A DNA stretch of 64,000 bases, taken from Salticus scenicus. Taxonomy: Eukaryota > Arthropoda > Arachnida > Araneae > Salticidae. The stretch is from positions 195,337,532 through 195,401,531 of the forward strand of contig OZ005661.1 of NCBI GenBank assembly GCA_963930645.1, written 5' to 3'. Positions 32,967 through 45,663 of this stretch are shown in pieces; positions within the stretch are counted from its first letter, which is position 1, and the number at the start of each line of letters is the position of its first letter. Under the pieces are notes generated by a model. It saw only the letters and a program-made list of their open reading frames with translations, did no database searches and was not told where the DNA came from. A program made the translations under genes and the position numbers.

Positions 32967-34276
32967 AAGGCTTTGCCCGCTTCGCTGGTCATTATATTTA
33001 AAGGGAACTTTTCTCTATATCACTTTATAAACAAACAAATAAATAAATAAATCATGAAATTGCTCTAAAATCCGCTTTGGCTGCCCGCGACCCACTCATT
33101 CGCAGGTTCTCGGGTGCCTGTGTCTATTGCCTGTGACAATAGCTTACCAGCGGGCTTCAATTTGGGTTCTTATACGATGACACTTTCGAAACGGACAGTA
33201 TCGAAAAAATTGAAGTAGCAATTTTATATTTGAATCCCAGTTACAAATGAGCAACACTATACGCGGTGTACGTAATATTTTCTTTCACGTTCTTTTCTAT
33301 ATTTATTTGATTTATTCCATCAACAATAAAATGACGACAATTTCGCGCCAAATAGAATATAATGTGCTATAATGTGCTATGATCGGTTACGTCTATCACA
33401 TGAGACAATTTTTGGGATTATAATAATAGTTGAGTTAGTTAATAGTAGTTGGTATGTAGAAAAATAAATAATGAAATATGTAAGCCTGATCATGTAAGCC
33501 TTAATATAGCTCCCCTTGACGATTTTTGAAATTTTATCGCCACTTTAGCCAAAAATATATACTTTATGTGATTACTTTATCTTTATTTCCTTTTCTTTTT
33601 CCATACCTGTTATTTCTTTTCTGTTTTTCAACATTTTTTAATTTATTTGTATCTTTGATGCGCTACTTGGCTTAAAGTGGCTTTTGCGAAAGTGGAGTCC
33701 TTGGCGAAAAATGTTTCAATTTTCATCTCAATCGATTTCTGCATCAAAATTTTGAAAAATACCCAGGATAATAAATAATTAAAGCTCTTTAATATAATGC
33801 TGAATTAGCTTTCATGCCAAGCGTGATTCATCCGTGCCAAAAACATACAATTTAAGAAAAGGGGGGAAAAAATCTAAATTAGAGGTATATTATTATTTTT
33901 CCTTCAACTTCATATATTTGTTTGTTCATATACATGAGCAAACTTAATATTTTGTAATTTTTTTTTTTCGCGTGAAAGAATATTTCCCTTAAAAAAAAAA
34001 AAAAAAAAAGGCAGCAATTAAAAATTTAAACGTCCAATTTTTAGCTATTATCATGTTATTATTTTCATACTTTAATAATTTTTAAAAATCTAATGAAAAT
34101 TTCATTACAAATAAGGTACCAAATAAAAGGGACAATTTTTCTGAATCCGTCGGATTAAACAGCTTATCGATCGGAGAATTAGGTGTTCTAAAATTAACTA
34201 AAGTATGATAATTTGGTGTCAACTTGCGTCCACACACAGATGGAGTCCTAGAAAATATCTTAGCCGTTTATATAGA
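32967..34276 (-). mobile_element. Helitron relative (second subfamily)
   Basis: On the minus strand the left end is TCTATATAAACGGCTAAG and the right end CCAGCGAAGCGGGCAAAGCC, the same 3' hairpin as copy 1 but lost just before CTAG. A part near 34060-34210 matches copy 1 around 2450-2720 ('TTCTGAATCC', 'TTAACTAAAGTATGA'). The interior encodes nothing recognised. Confidence 0.6.
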
Positions 34277-34766
34277 TAGATAGGTAAAAGTTAAATACTA
34301 TAATTCTTCTCTATAATTTCGAAGCACAATATTTATTACTATTTTTGTATTTAACAATAAAAAAAATGTTAAAATACAGAAAGCATCTGTAAAGTCCCTA
34401 CGAAAAAATTCTGTTTTCTAAAACTACAGAAATTTACTGGTAAATTACATTTCAATCTATCAAAAGACACAAATTTTCCATAAACAGGTAAAATTTGTCA
34501 CCGTTCATACAGGTTTTATCTGGTTTGTTAAAACTGATATCAAAGCAGCACGGAGTAATATTAATAGGAGTTGAAGGTCCAATGGGAGAAATCTACGAAA
34601 CTGTGATGTAAATTTTTGGTAAATATTGAGGGCGCAACTTGTGATTACTCCCTACCTCGGCGCGAATATAATGTTGTTTTCAACAGAATTTTGCCGGAGT
34701 AAATTTTAAATTTTAAATTTTAAGCAGTTTAATTTTTTTGTAAGTTCTTAAAACTGCATAATTCAG

Positions 34767-34884
34767 ATGTTTCAAATAAATGCTTCGTTCCTAGTTGTAA
34801 AACAGGCTATGATAGTGATAAGAAAAGAAAAAAAAAAGCCCCAGGAGAGAAATAATGTCCGAGTTCGTGTTTTCTGCACCTAAA
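34767..34884 (+). pseudogene. THAP-domain-like exon with frameshift
   Basis: After a plausible acceptor (TAATTCAG) one frame reads SNKCFVPSCKTGYDSD, the start of a THAP zinc finger (Cys-x4-Cys, GY). After an A-run the next frame reads MSEFVFSAPK, like the F-x-P-K end of the same module, followed at once by a good donor GTAAGT. The two pieces are in different frames, so the A-run has changed length or the match is chance. THAP domains occur in P-element-type transposases and their derivatives. The downstream frame at 35145 (after TTGCAG) did not extend the match convincingly. Confidence 0.35.
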
Positions 34885-35763
34885 GTAAGTTCACTTTTTT
34901 TCTTTACAAAATTTCATCCATTCTCCTTCCTCCCAATTTTCTGTTTTAGCTAACTTCGGTTCATAAGGATCGTCATTTTTTAAAAGTTCTCTTTCAAAGT
35001 AAAATTAGTATAAAATGGCTCTTAAAAAAAACATGTTGCTTAGAATACTCTATTTAATGAAATTTGCTTTCAATCGAAATTTTTTCAGCTTGATATTATT
35101 TTTAAAAAAATAATTAAAACGAGACATTTCCCCATTGAATAACATTGCAGAAGCTGGAGAGAAGGAAGTATTGCACGCTGGTGCCCTCTATAAACATTAG
35201 AAAACAACATCACAAAATTTCAGCGTTACCTTCTTCTCCTGTCTTTATACTCCATGCAAAGCAGCAACAATCCAAAATCTCGTTCTCCGATTATGATGAC
35301 ACTTTTATTTTCAGCATACGTAATCGTAAAATCTTGACTTTACTTATTTATTTATTTATTTATATTTATAAATCTGATAATTTCTGTGTCATCTCTGTTT
35401 TCATTGCGTTTATATCCTTATATATTGTTATAAAGAGAAAGTTAACAGATTTCGGCTTAACACATTACCAAAACCGAAATGTATCTTCCCCGCATAAGAC
35501 ATCAAAATTGAGATAGCATGTCACCTTATTCTGCAATGCAATGAGGAAAAAATCCTTCTCAGAATTATTCCATAAGCTGTACTTTTTCAGATCAAGAATT
35601 TTAATGATTATTAAACACTCTAACTTGAATAGAAATCATGTGAAATGTAATTTCTCATAAGGGATTTAAAGTACCATGCTTCATTTAAAAATGCTGTTAA
35701 CATTTTACAGTTCGTTAAAATCCCACACATCTATTTTATCACGACATAAAATATATATATATA
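34885..35763. other. AT-rich DNA, possible intron and eroded frame
   Basis: A 123-codon frame (35145-35516) follows an acceptor-like TAACATTGCAG, but it is low in complexity (TTTA tract at 35340-35362) and matches no family known to me. Confidence 0.35.
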
Positions 35764-36411
35764 CTAGCAGGCTTTGCCCGCTTCGCTGGACATTAAACTT
35801 AAATGAGTTGCCAAAATCCCATATCTTTATTAAGAACCTAAGTTCTCGCTGTTATTGGTAGAGGTTTTCTCGCTCGCAACGTAACGAGTCTGGGTCCCCA
35901 CTGTCTTCTGCACAACTTACTACTGCACTTACTTCTGCACACATACTAGGCGAGTCGTATTAATCCTGGACGATAGGTCCAATGCCCCAGCCCGCCCGTT
36001 CTCGCTGTTCAATGTCTTTTTCTAGTCAATTTTATCCTTTTATTACTTCCGGTGTAAGCCCTTTTTTTTTTTGACATTGTGAGCTTTTTGGTTTTCGTCC
36101 CATGCTATTTCTATGGGGTTTTAGCTTTTCCCCCCTCTTTTCCTACATTCTGAAGTGCGGCAAATTCTTACTTCCCTTTCCTCAGCAGGTGAGTTCGAAG
36201 TTTTGCAAAATCCCACTAATGTACATAATGCGTACACTTAATCAATATCCCCCCTTTCGCGTGAGTACTCTGTACTGGCGAATCTTACTTAGTATATTTA
36301 TTTTTTATTCATTTTTATTTTTAGTTTGTGAATAATTAATACATATTTGTAATACTTCGCCCTGTGTCGCGCGGGAATATTGTTCTGGCAAACCTTGTAA
36401 TTTTCTTTATT

Positions 36412-36451
<40 letters not shown>

Positions 36452-36954
36452 AAACGTTCCGGAGTAGGGGCCTAGCATAGCTAGAAGCGCTCGACACCAC
36501 TCTTAGAGCGGTGAGCGGCACCTCCTCCTTGTTAAATCCTGTTAAATATCCACACACCAAAATTCGCCATTCTAAGATAATTCAAAGCGAATTCAAACGG
36601 AAAAACATGTTTTTACACATGTTTATTGCCCTCCGACTCCGAGAAGAGGGGGGGGGGATTTTGAATTTTGTGAAATCCAGTTACAATAAGTGCCGGATGC
36701 ATACAAACAATTTATGCACCAATTTCGTGACCACAGAAGTCTTTAATAGAAAATATTATAAATAAATAAATACAAAAAGCACAGCTTTAGTATGGGAAAC
36801 CTTTGGTGACTTTAGATATTTTAAGCCATTTTTGCTATGAACTGAATTGGTTATCTCAATTGTGCAATTAAAGAAATTGGCGAGAAACGTCCGAGCTACT
36901 TCGGTGCCGAATTTCAGATTTTGCCAAAGGGGTCCAATACTAAAGCTGTTCCAT
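35764..36954 (-). mobile_element. Helitron copy 2, 5'-truncated
   Basis: The minus-strand 3' end (CAGCGAAGCGGGCAAAGCC TGCTAG) sits at 35764 next to TATATA. Homology with copy 1 continues to about 36954 (GGAACAGCTTTAGTATTGGA) and stops. It lacks the composite element present in copy 1 and carries a different insertion (36251-36544). Confidence 0.8.
36251..36544 (-). mobile_element. SINE-like insertion with 7-bp duplication
   Basis: AATATCC occurs at 36244-36250 and 36545-36551, and the Helitron copy 1 (near 4318) has the site once. The inserted ~294 bp has a GC-rich head on the minus strand (GGTGTCGAGCGCTTCTAGC, CTAGGCCCCTACTCCGG), an A-run (36414-36447 on the opposite strand) and then a further AT-rich part. 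A target duplication plus an internal A-run suggest retrotransposition; the family is not identified. Confidence 0.6.
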
Positions 36955-37105
36955 ACACAAAATAAATAAAGAATGAAAAGAAAAGAAAGTAACAAAATAA
37001 AAACTCTTTTCTGATATTTACAAAATAAAAATAAAAAATCTTAATAAAATCTAAATTATAATCATTTACAATTAAGGGGAGAACATAAAAAAACCTCATA
37101 AGGTA
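36955..37105. other. AT-rich spacer
   Basis: Short stretch between two elements; nothing recognised. Confidence 0.5.
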
Positions 37106-37699
37106 CAGTCAGCCAAAAAAAAAGGCCACCCCCCCCACCTAATTTCGCCGTAAATTATCGTAGAAACATGCGGCTGGTACCTATCGATCTGTAATAACGC
37201 CTAGTTTTTAATGGTGTAGTCAGATATTGCTTAAGGGTCATCTACATATAAAAACACGTATAAACTTCATTTTTTTTCAATGACGGTTCCCATTTTTGAA
37301 CGCATATTCAGATTTCTGAGATCATGGCAGTTCGGAAAACATACCTATTTATATACTTTACATCAATTCTAAACAGAGTTACACGTGAAAATGTGTTAGG
37401 GGACCTTCTATACAATTAGAAAAAATAAATCATGATCTACCACACAATATACATTATTTATTAAATTTCACACCGGAAAAAAAGTTCAGAAATGTTAGTT
37501 ATAAAATAAAAAACGATTCAAATTTGCAGAACTTTCTGAGTTAGCTTATGAATTAAAAGATTTTTATTGGTTTCAATTTATTAAACACTGAATAGTTAAA
37601 TACGACACTTATAGCTTGAATCATATGAACCCTACAATGCTTAATTACAAAAATCTAGATACAAAGAACAATAGTAATAATGATAATAATAGTAATAGC

Positions 37700-37734
<35 letters not shown>

Positions 37735-38476
37735 GTTTAATATTTAAGAAAAAGAATTATCTACTTCTTAAAAGCAAAAACTGTTTTATTTAAGAGACAA
37801 AAATTTAAGTTAAAATACATATATAATAAAATATGTATATATATAAACAATTAAAATCTATTAACTAACAATTATTATCTACTTCTTGTTGGGTATATTT
37901 TTATTTTATACAGTAAACCTCCCATGAAAGTGTCACTATAAAGATTTACATTTAATTTTAAGCGTGCAAACCAACAATAGATAATGTACAAAAATATAGA
38001 TAACAAGATTTAAACTAAAATCTGAGAAAGGATATTTAACATTTTCGCGACCACTGACGTAGTTTCACGTCATTTTGAAATCTGTAACTACTTCAGTGGG
38101 CGTTTCTTTCACAATTTGTGTGTTACGATATTTCTTAAGAATATTCCTTATATTCATATATAAATAAACAAAATAGTATGAATACAAATACTTTCACTAG
38201 AAAGAGTTTAATTATTATGTATATCCATATGAAAAGAAGTATGGATATAGAAAAAACGGTTTCCTGTTGCCTAGAACGAGTATTCCCCGTTCTGCAGTCG
38301 TCTACTGTACTTGAATTCTTAATTTTAAATGCGTAAAATCTATATCTTTAAAAGTAATAAGACATGTTACTTTGTTTTAAATTCTTTTTCCGTGATAAAT
38401 GTGACGCCAGTTTTACGCCGTGATTAGAATGATAGAAAATAAATAATATTGCGCTTTGTTTCAATAATAGATATTA

Positions 38477-38521
<45 letters not shown>

Positions 38522-40006
38522 CACTTTATTATTCAGTATTAAAAAAAAACATTTAATAAAAATTTTATATTTTATTATGTTACGTCATTACAAATTTAAA
38601 TAGCATAAACGGTAGAGTAATCGAATGCGAAAATGTCACAACAAGATTAAAACAGAAAATTTGTTTTAAAAAATCTGATAAAAATTAATAAAAGTCAATT
38701 ATATTAATTTAAAAAAAGGAAAAAAAAAGTATTGTTTACAGCGCATTGCTCTTTTTTAAAATAATAGTCCTCGTCTTACTGCGTTTTTTTACAGTCATGA
38801 TACTTAACTTGAGGTGTACGAATCGTAGAATATTCAAGTTAAAAACAAAAGACAAAAGGGACAAAATAGAATTTTAGCAGTGAGAAATTGGAGACGTTAT
38901 GTAATATTTAAGAACAAAGACTTAACATTTCAGAATCGAGTATAAACCTCTTTGCGACGGAAGCCACGCCTTTACACAGTTTTTCTACAACTTTACATTA
39001 TAAAAAAAATTATTTTACATACTTCCAATTAAATCATTTAAATTTTGTCTTCAGCATTCGATGTAGTAAATGCCATTGACATTTATGCATAACAGCGTCA
39101 CATAGAGAGTCATATACGAATACAGAAACTAGTTTTTTTTACTAATTTTTCCGCAATATAGAGGCGGGGCTTCATTTCTTTTGGAAATTTTTTCACAATC
39201 TCTCGCTTGCATTGCGATAATTTTATAAAAATGATCCAATTTGTATCATAAACATTGAAATGTTGCTTAGAAAACAATTAGAATAACATTAAGGTAAATT
39301 AAAATAGTTTTTCGTCAAAATATATACAGATATTTACTCACAAAGGATACAAATTATTATAAGTGACGGCCCCCTAACAACACTAAAAAATAAAATATCA
39401 CTGTAACTCAAAAAATAATGTTAAGAACGAGTTGTAAATTTGGAAACCCATGTTTTTGATGATGCCCATTCTATTTATGCAAAAATTAACATAGGTCATA
39501 ATTCATAATTTTTTCAAATATGAAATTATTAATAATTTTCATATTTAAAAAAAAAAAAAAAAAAAAAATCAAAAATATGCATGGAATATGTTTGGGTCAC
39601 TTCATTCTGTCATATAAAAAAAACAGAATTTGAATATCATAATTATTTTGGAAGATATGAATTAATGTTTGTCACATTCATTTAACATTAGCATCCCCAA
39701 ACTTTGACAGCTTATAACTCTGTGAAAAATTGAGCAAAATATATAAACTATACCATTTTCCGCGATGATTTTGTCCAAAGAATTCAAATAAATTATAAAA
39801 AATTGGGATTACCATTGAAAAAAATGAAGTTGATGTCAGTTTTAATATGTAGACGACCCCTTAAGCAAAATATAACTATATCATTATAAACTAGACGTTA
39901 TTACAAATCGATTGGTACCAACCACATATTTCTACGTTAATTTACGGCGAAATTAGGTGGTGGTGGGGGGGGTGGCCTTTTTTTTTTTTTTTTTTTTGGC
40001 TGACTG
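37106..40006. mobile_element. 2.9-kb TA-flanked element with long inverted ends
   Basis: TA|CAGTCAGCCAAAAAAAAAGG at the left and the inverted CCTTTTT...TTGGCTGACTG|TA at the right. The inverted similarity runs for at least 250-300 bp (GGTGG, 'AATTTCGCCGTAAAT', 'GTACCTATCGATYTGTAATAACG'). Ends and TA duplication suit a Tc1/mariner-type element, but the 2.3-kb interior has no transposase in any frame, only A-runs (37705-37732; 38481-38518; 39548-39567) and AT-rich DNA. It is a very large non-autonomous derivative. Confidence 0.8.
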
Positions 40007-40287
40007 TACATAATAACAACAAAAATTTTTGTTTTACTTCAGGAAAGAAAAGTACTGCTTAATTAAATAAAAATATTAAACTAATTCCAAATATCTCTAT
40101 GAAAATATTTATCCACGTGCAAATTCCTGATTTAAAATATAAAAAAAAAAAAAAAAATACACCAACTTTTGTAGGTATTTTTCTCTCTAATTTTTATTAT
40201 TATTATTCACGTGAAATCAAAAATATATCATTTTATTTCTGGAAAATAAAAATATGTATAAATGCCTATATATCTAAAACCTTCTAC

Positions 40288-41185
40288 CGAATGTGGGTTG
40301 AAAACCGAAAAAGGGTAAAATAAATGAGAAATATCAGATCCATATTTATAAATTTGATACCAAATAAAAGAGGCGATTTTTCTGAATCCAGGGGTGCAAA
40401 CAGTTTTTCGATGCGACAATTAGATTTTTTAAAAATAACTAAAGTATGAAATTTAAGTGGCAACGGAAAAACGGAAAAGGGAAAAATGAATTACAAATAT
40501 CACATCTATCGTTACAAATTTACTACCAAATGAAAGGGATGATTTTTCTGAATCCTGGGATGTAAACAGTTTTTCGATACGACAATTAGATTTTTTAAAA
40601 TTAACTAAAGTATAAAACTTAGATGGCAACACTTCATTTCAATCTTTTCATAACTTGTAGTGCGAATCACGCGAATAAAAAAGTCTTTAACTTAAAAATT
40701 TATTTTTCCATTCAAAGCGTTTTAGTGAAAAAATATTTATGGCGCATGCGCAGACGCTTTTTACCCACAATTTAAGCACTAATCATAATTTTGAAAATTT
40801 CTATAGATATAATTTTAAGTTGGGCGAAGACCTAAGTTTCTGCCAAGCGCCGTTGAATTCTGTCCAGCCGTTCTGTCCAGTGCTGCCCGGACAAACGTGT
40901 TTTAGTCTTTTACCAGCCAGGGGGGAACGGGGGGGGGGAATTTCTGAAAAGTTGATAGCTATAATTTTAAGTTGGGTGAAGATCTAAATTCCTGAGCCGT
41001 TGAATTCCGCCCAGCTGTTCTCAAGTGATGCCCGGACAAAAAAAGCGACATTCACACACACACACACACAGGCAAAATTTTCTGAAGTCATTTTCGGCTT
41101 TCATGGGGTGTGAAACGTGAAGATATCACAAAAATTTTTGATTCCGACAAATTTACAGACAAAAGTCTGATTTTATTAATATAGA
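40288..41185 (-). mobile_element. Helitron copy 3, 3'-truncated
   Basis: The minus-strand 5' end TCTATATTAATAAAATCAG is at 41185. Homology to copy 1 covers the C-rich ~148-bp repeat region, GCGCATGCGCCATAAATAT and the doubled 'AATCTAATTGTCGYATCRAA' blocks, and ends near 40288 at AACCCACATTCG. Confidence 0.8.
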
Positions 41186-41369
41186 TATATTCGAAAACAA
41201 TATTTTTAACCTTGTTTAAGAATGATTTAGTAGTGCTAAATGACATACTTAAATGCGGTTCCGTGGCTGAAAGGTACATGGTTTGATTCTGGTTTGTCAA
41301 ATTAGAGATTTTTGTATCAAATCCGTTGCTGCACGCCAGCTTGGGAAGCAGAAAACATACCTGGTAGGA

Positions 41370-42260
41370 TATTCAGCAGGAAACTCAGTTAAGTTGTACC
41401 ATTGAGACGGTTAGGCAGCAAGTACGGGCCCACCAGGTTATCACAGAGAATGCTGCACCAGATTTTGACACTGAACCGATGTTGCGCATTTCGCGGAACA
41501 ATGGCTTGAGGATTCTCTGTAGACCCAATATGAGCATTGTGCATGTTAAACATACCATCTCAGGTAAATGTAGCATCATCTGTAAATAACACTTTTGGGG
41601 TAAATTGTGGATCATTAATTGTATCCATTGCCCAGCGTACAAATTCCAACCAACGAGGATAGTTCTTTTTCCTCAAGTGGAGATTATACCGCTCGCGTAC
41701 TGCTAGTCGGCAAGTCCGTAAACGACTGCAGCATTCGTTTTTCCACTTCTGGAGTGAGCACATTACGGTTTCGTCATCAATATCAGGATCTTGCAGGAAA
41801 GACCCAGTTTCCCGTACCCTAACAGCACAAAATATTCCAGAAACCTAACAATCATGTAACATTGAAATATTATAAATATTTCAGAAATATTTAAAAATGT
41901 TCTGATTGCTTTCTGATTTGTTTCAATAACATAGAAATGTCCGCGATCGTAACAAAAAATCGGTTAGGTAACAGAAACGTTTCAATCACTTAACAGATGG
42001 AAAATCAAAAAGGGCGAATGTTTCAGAAAGGTATCAGAGAGCATACTTAAATATGTTACGTTTTTGAAAGATTGTAAGCTTTTTGCAACATAACTGAAAC
42101 ATTCTGTGCTGTATGGGTAACGATGACTCGATGAATTCTTGTGAAAGTGCTAGGATAAGAACAACGTCTCGTCGGAAATCGTTCTTGATATAACCTCTGC
42201 TATAAGTGGCCATTTCCTGCAGCTTCGCTGTACACCATATGCATACCAGCAATTTCATTA
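41370..42260 (-). pseudogene. IS630/mariner-like transposase, MITE-interrupted
   Basis: Order on the minus strand: N-terminal MHMVYSEAAGNGHL and RLYQERFPTRR with FTRIHRV (42250-42120), typical of insect mariner-like transposases of the DUF4817 type; after the MITE, VRETGSFLQDPDIDDETV and LTPEVEKRMLQSF with TSSTRAV; then YPRWLEFVRWAMD, VLFTDDATFT (first catalytic Asp block), and in another frame GMFNMHNAHIGSTENPQA, RFSVKIWCSILCDNLVGPYL and PNRLNGTT. At least three frame changes; the block with the last catalytic Asp is absent. Confidence 0.8.
41822..42112. mobile_element. MITE inserted in the transposase
   Basis: ACAGCACAAAATATTCCAG at the left is the inverted copy of CTGAAACATTCTGTGCTGT at the right. 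It splits the transposase between FTRIHRV and VRETGSFLQ, where related proteins are continuous, so insertion came after the gene arrived. The interior repeats the words 'GAAACRTTY' and 'TTTCAGAAA'. Confidence 0.8.
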
Positions 42261-42714
42261 TTGGAATAGGTAGCCATTCCTACTGAAAGCACAAACAACA
42301 TGTTTTCCCAATGATTCTACAAATCGTCGCTCGAGGTTCATATACCTACAACGCATGCTTGCTGCAAAGTTGCGTTTATGGGTCTGTTTCTAAGAAGATG
42401 GAAAATTTGCATACGTGGATTCCTGCTCACAGATTTGTTTAGCTTTCTTCCAAGTTTTTGTTATCTCTTTCTGACCAGGTATGCAGAAAGTGAACGAGAT
42501 TCGTGCTACTAGCCAGTTCTGCAGAAAAGCAGCATGCGAGATTTCGATGTTTTTACGATGTTTTTCGATGTTTTATTCGATGTTTTCGAGATTTTCACCC
42601 TTTAAACATCATTTGCGACCCCCTGTACCATTGCATTTTTTGTTCATCTTGATGAGTACTATCATCCTTCTAAGTTTTTTTTTATCTATCCCAAATGTAT
42701 AACCACCCTGTATT

Positions 42715-43479
42715 GTCATTCATATGTAGTTATATTTGTTAAAGATACGATATAATGAGGTATATGTGATTTTTATTAGTAATATATTTTAAACATTTTA
42801 CAATTTTCTAATTAAACAGGTACATATAAATAGTTTAAGTAGTAGCAATTAGTGTTAAAATTCAAATATTATTATGTCAGTTAAATACTTTCAAACACAA
42901 AAATGCTCAGTTTGATAATAATTAAGAAATTGAGTTAATTATAGAATATAATTGAGTTAATTATTTTTAATATAATTAACTTTAAATGTGCATTTTCAAA
43001 AACAACAGGAAAGAGGTAAGTGTGAATGCTATTTTTTATGAAGAAGAGGATAAGCTAGAAGGATTTGTCATCTCAAAAAACACCTAACACTGGTTTTTAT
43101 TGTAATTGCTAGAGCCATTTCCCAGAGAACCATGTTTCTACCATATTTTGCAACTGGCTGAGTAAGGTTTAACAGTGTAACATAAGTTTCATGAAAATAA
43201 GGATCAGTCAGATGAGTTAAATAATTATTTCTCATTGGATAACATATGCCAAGATCCTTCCATGATACACTGTATAAGAACTATAAGTACTGACAAAGCC
43301 TTTCCTTTGATAAATGCATTATACATAAAATCTATTAAAGAGCATTAAAGTTCTATTAAAGTTCTTTTTTCCCCTGTTTTCAATAATTTAACATTTTAAA
43401 AATGGATTTATTTGATACTTATGTATAAAATTTAAACTTTTAATTGGTGTAAAAATATTATGAGTATAACGGTCATAAA
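42715..43479. other. AT-rich DNA, no gene seen
   Basis: No element end or coding match recognised. Confidence 0.5.
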
Positions 43480-44945
43480 AATTTTCAGAGTTTATTGGGC
43501 GATGACCTATAACATGCCTACTCAATTTTATATAAATTCAATGTAGAAATTATGTGCTAACGCACTTTAAATTATTTGAATCCCTAGGCCGAAATCATAA
43601 TTTTATTTTGTGTGTTTCTGTGAAGTCCTAAATTTTCAAAATCTACACAAGTCGTCCTGAGAAATAGAAAAATAGAGACCAATTTTACAATAAACATCAT
43701 TTTAATAGTTAACAGCGTTCTTCATACATGAAGAAAAATTCTCTTTTTATCATATTCTACGAAAAAAAAAAAAAAGAATATTTAAAAATATACTGTCAAA
43801 GAAAAAGAAAATGTGGAGTGACTCCATTCGACTTTCTGAACATTGAGTAATTAACTGTTTTGTAGAAAATATAAAGTAAGAGGAGTTGTTAAATAAACAA
43901 AAGAGAGAGAATTACAATAGGGTGCTAGAGTATTTTTCTCCATATAGTATACGATGTTTAATTTAACGCTAATATACTTTGAGCCCATAGATCATAATGA
44001 TAAACAATTTTTCGTTTTGTCCCTGTAAAAATATATAAACGATATATTCACCAAAACACTTATAGTTAGAGCAACAGTGACTTATGATATCTCTATAAGT
44101 TTTCAGCAATATCGGAAAAGGTATGTAGACGTTCACGCACCTCAAAGTTTCAGCCCATATGCCACAATGATAAAGAAATTTCTATTGTGTCCCTGTAAAA
44201 GGAACCATAAGTGTTAGATTATATTAAGTTCATAAAGTTCGTGCGACGTTGACCTTTAACATGTATATAAGTTTTCAGTTTATTTGAATAAGGCGTTTAG
44301 TCGTTGTCGCACTTTAAATAATTTGAGCCTATAGGCCGTAATGATAAACAATTTTTATTTGTAACCCTGTAAAACTCTATAAGCGCTAGAGTCACCAAAA
44401 TCTATACAGTTTGTGTGATGATGACCTAAAACATGTATATAAATTTTGGACTTAAAGGAATTGGACTTAAAGGACTTAAAGGACTTAAAGGAATTTAGAT
44501 GCTATCGCGCTTTTAAAAATCTGATCCCATAGGCCATAATAATAAAGAATTTTTCTTTGTGTCCCTGTAAAAAAACTGTAAGTGCTAGATTCACCGAAAT
44601 TTGTACGGTTCGTGCAACTCTGACCTATAACATGTGTATATTTTTTTTGTTCAGTTTAATAAGGCGTTTAGACGCTATCGTACTTTCAATAATTTGGCTC
44701 TCAGTAGGCCATAATGATAAAGAATTTTTCCTGGTGCCCCTGTAAAAAACTATAATTGCTCGATTCACGAAAATCAATAGGGTTCGTGCTACTATGACTT
44801 ACGACATACGTACCAACTTTCAGATCATTCGAGTTTAGCGTTTAGACGCTAGCTTGTTCACTCACACATATACATCATCGTAAAAATAGTGAAAACAGAC
44901 TCTGGGGACCTCAAAAGGTATAGAAACATCAAAATCTCAAATTAG
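43480..44945 (-). repeat. F4 repeat, ~170-195-bp tandem monomers
   Basis: The anchor 'CCRTAATGATAAAGAATTTT' and 'CCCTGTAAAA' recur near 43998, 44166, 44337, 44533 and 44710. On the minus strand the unit set begins beyond GAGGTCCCCAGAGTCTG (44925-44905), a version of the shared core. One local amplification of GGACTTAAA lies at 44452-44495. A plus-strand relative is at 57595-58480. Confidence 0.7.
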
Positions 44946-44949
44946 GATT

Positions 44950-45663
44950 TTTGAGATGATTACAATACTTTTCTTACATGTTTGAACAGTAAGAATGACA
45001 CGTGATATAGTAAATTAACCATTTTTAAAACATAAATAGGTAATGGATATTTTTTAGTTTATTTATCCTAAAGAAAGAAAAAAAATAACAACAAATAATC
45101 TTGAAAAAAATCTTACTTTTAACAAATTAAAACCCATTGACAAAGTCTGCTAACTGATTAGCAATGAGCAAACTTTGAAAAAAAAAAGGAGGGGGGTTAA
45201 AAAGAACACTAGAACAGTAAAGATATAGTTTCGATTTAAAGCTGATAGTTGCTGGCAATTTATATCTTAAAACGTTTATTCTTTAACACAATGGCGAATA
45301 ATAAAGCGAACATTTTATGTTTTAAGTTTTTCTCTTATATTTTATTTTTTTTAGTTATCTATTAATATTTGCGTGTTTTCTTTCATTTTGTATATTTATT
45401 TGAAAAAAAAAATAATATATATATATATATAACTATTATTATTTTATTCGTAAATAATTTAAATCAAAGCTTTATTTTATTTTTATTATGATTATTAGAT
45501 TTATTTTTTTAAAAGTATAAGCTTTTATAACAAAATATTACACTTTTTTTTTTTCGTTACTCTTCAGTAAAATTATACATTGCGTTATTTCGAGAGTATT
45601 TGTGAAATACTAAGAAAGTTTTCAAAAATAAATTACCTTTATATTCTATAAATTCCCTAAAAA
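44950..45663. other. AT-rich DNA, no gene seen
   Basis: TA tract at about 45414-45431; otherwise nothing recognised. Confidence 0.5.

Larger units (their letters stand above)
41330..42714 (-). mobile_element. IS630/mariner-superfamily transposon remnant
   Basis: The minus-strand left end is TACAGGGTGGTTATACATTT at 42714. A broken transposase follows and a younger MITE interrupts it. No matching right end was found; similarity ends near 41330 next to a degraded tRNA-like stretch. Confidence 0.65.

Noticed and set aside
35145..35516. 123-codon frame after an acceptor-like site
   Set aside because: Low complexity, includes a TTTA tract, and does not continue the THAP-like pattern upstream.
36336..36560. 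74-codon minus frame with a Lys run
   Set aside because: Read-through of the SINE-like insertion and its A-run.
41255..41320. tRNA-like TGGCTGAAAGG...GGTTTGATTCTGG
   Set aside because: Both boxes are degenerate and no cloverleaf forms; too weak to annotate.
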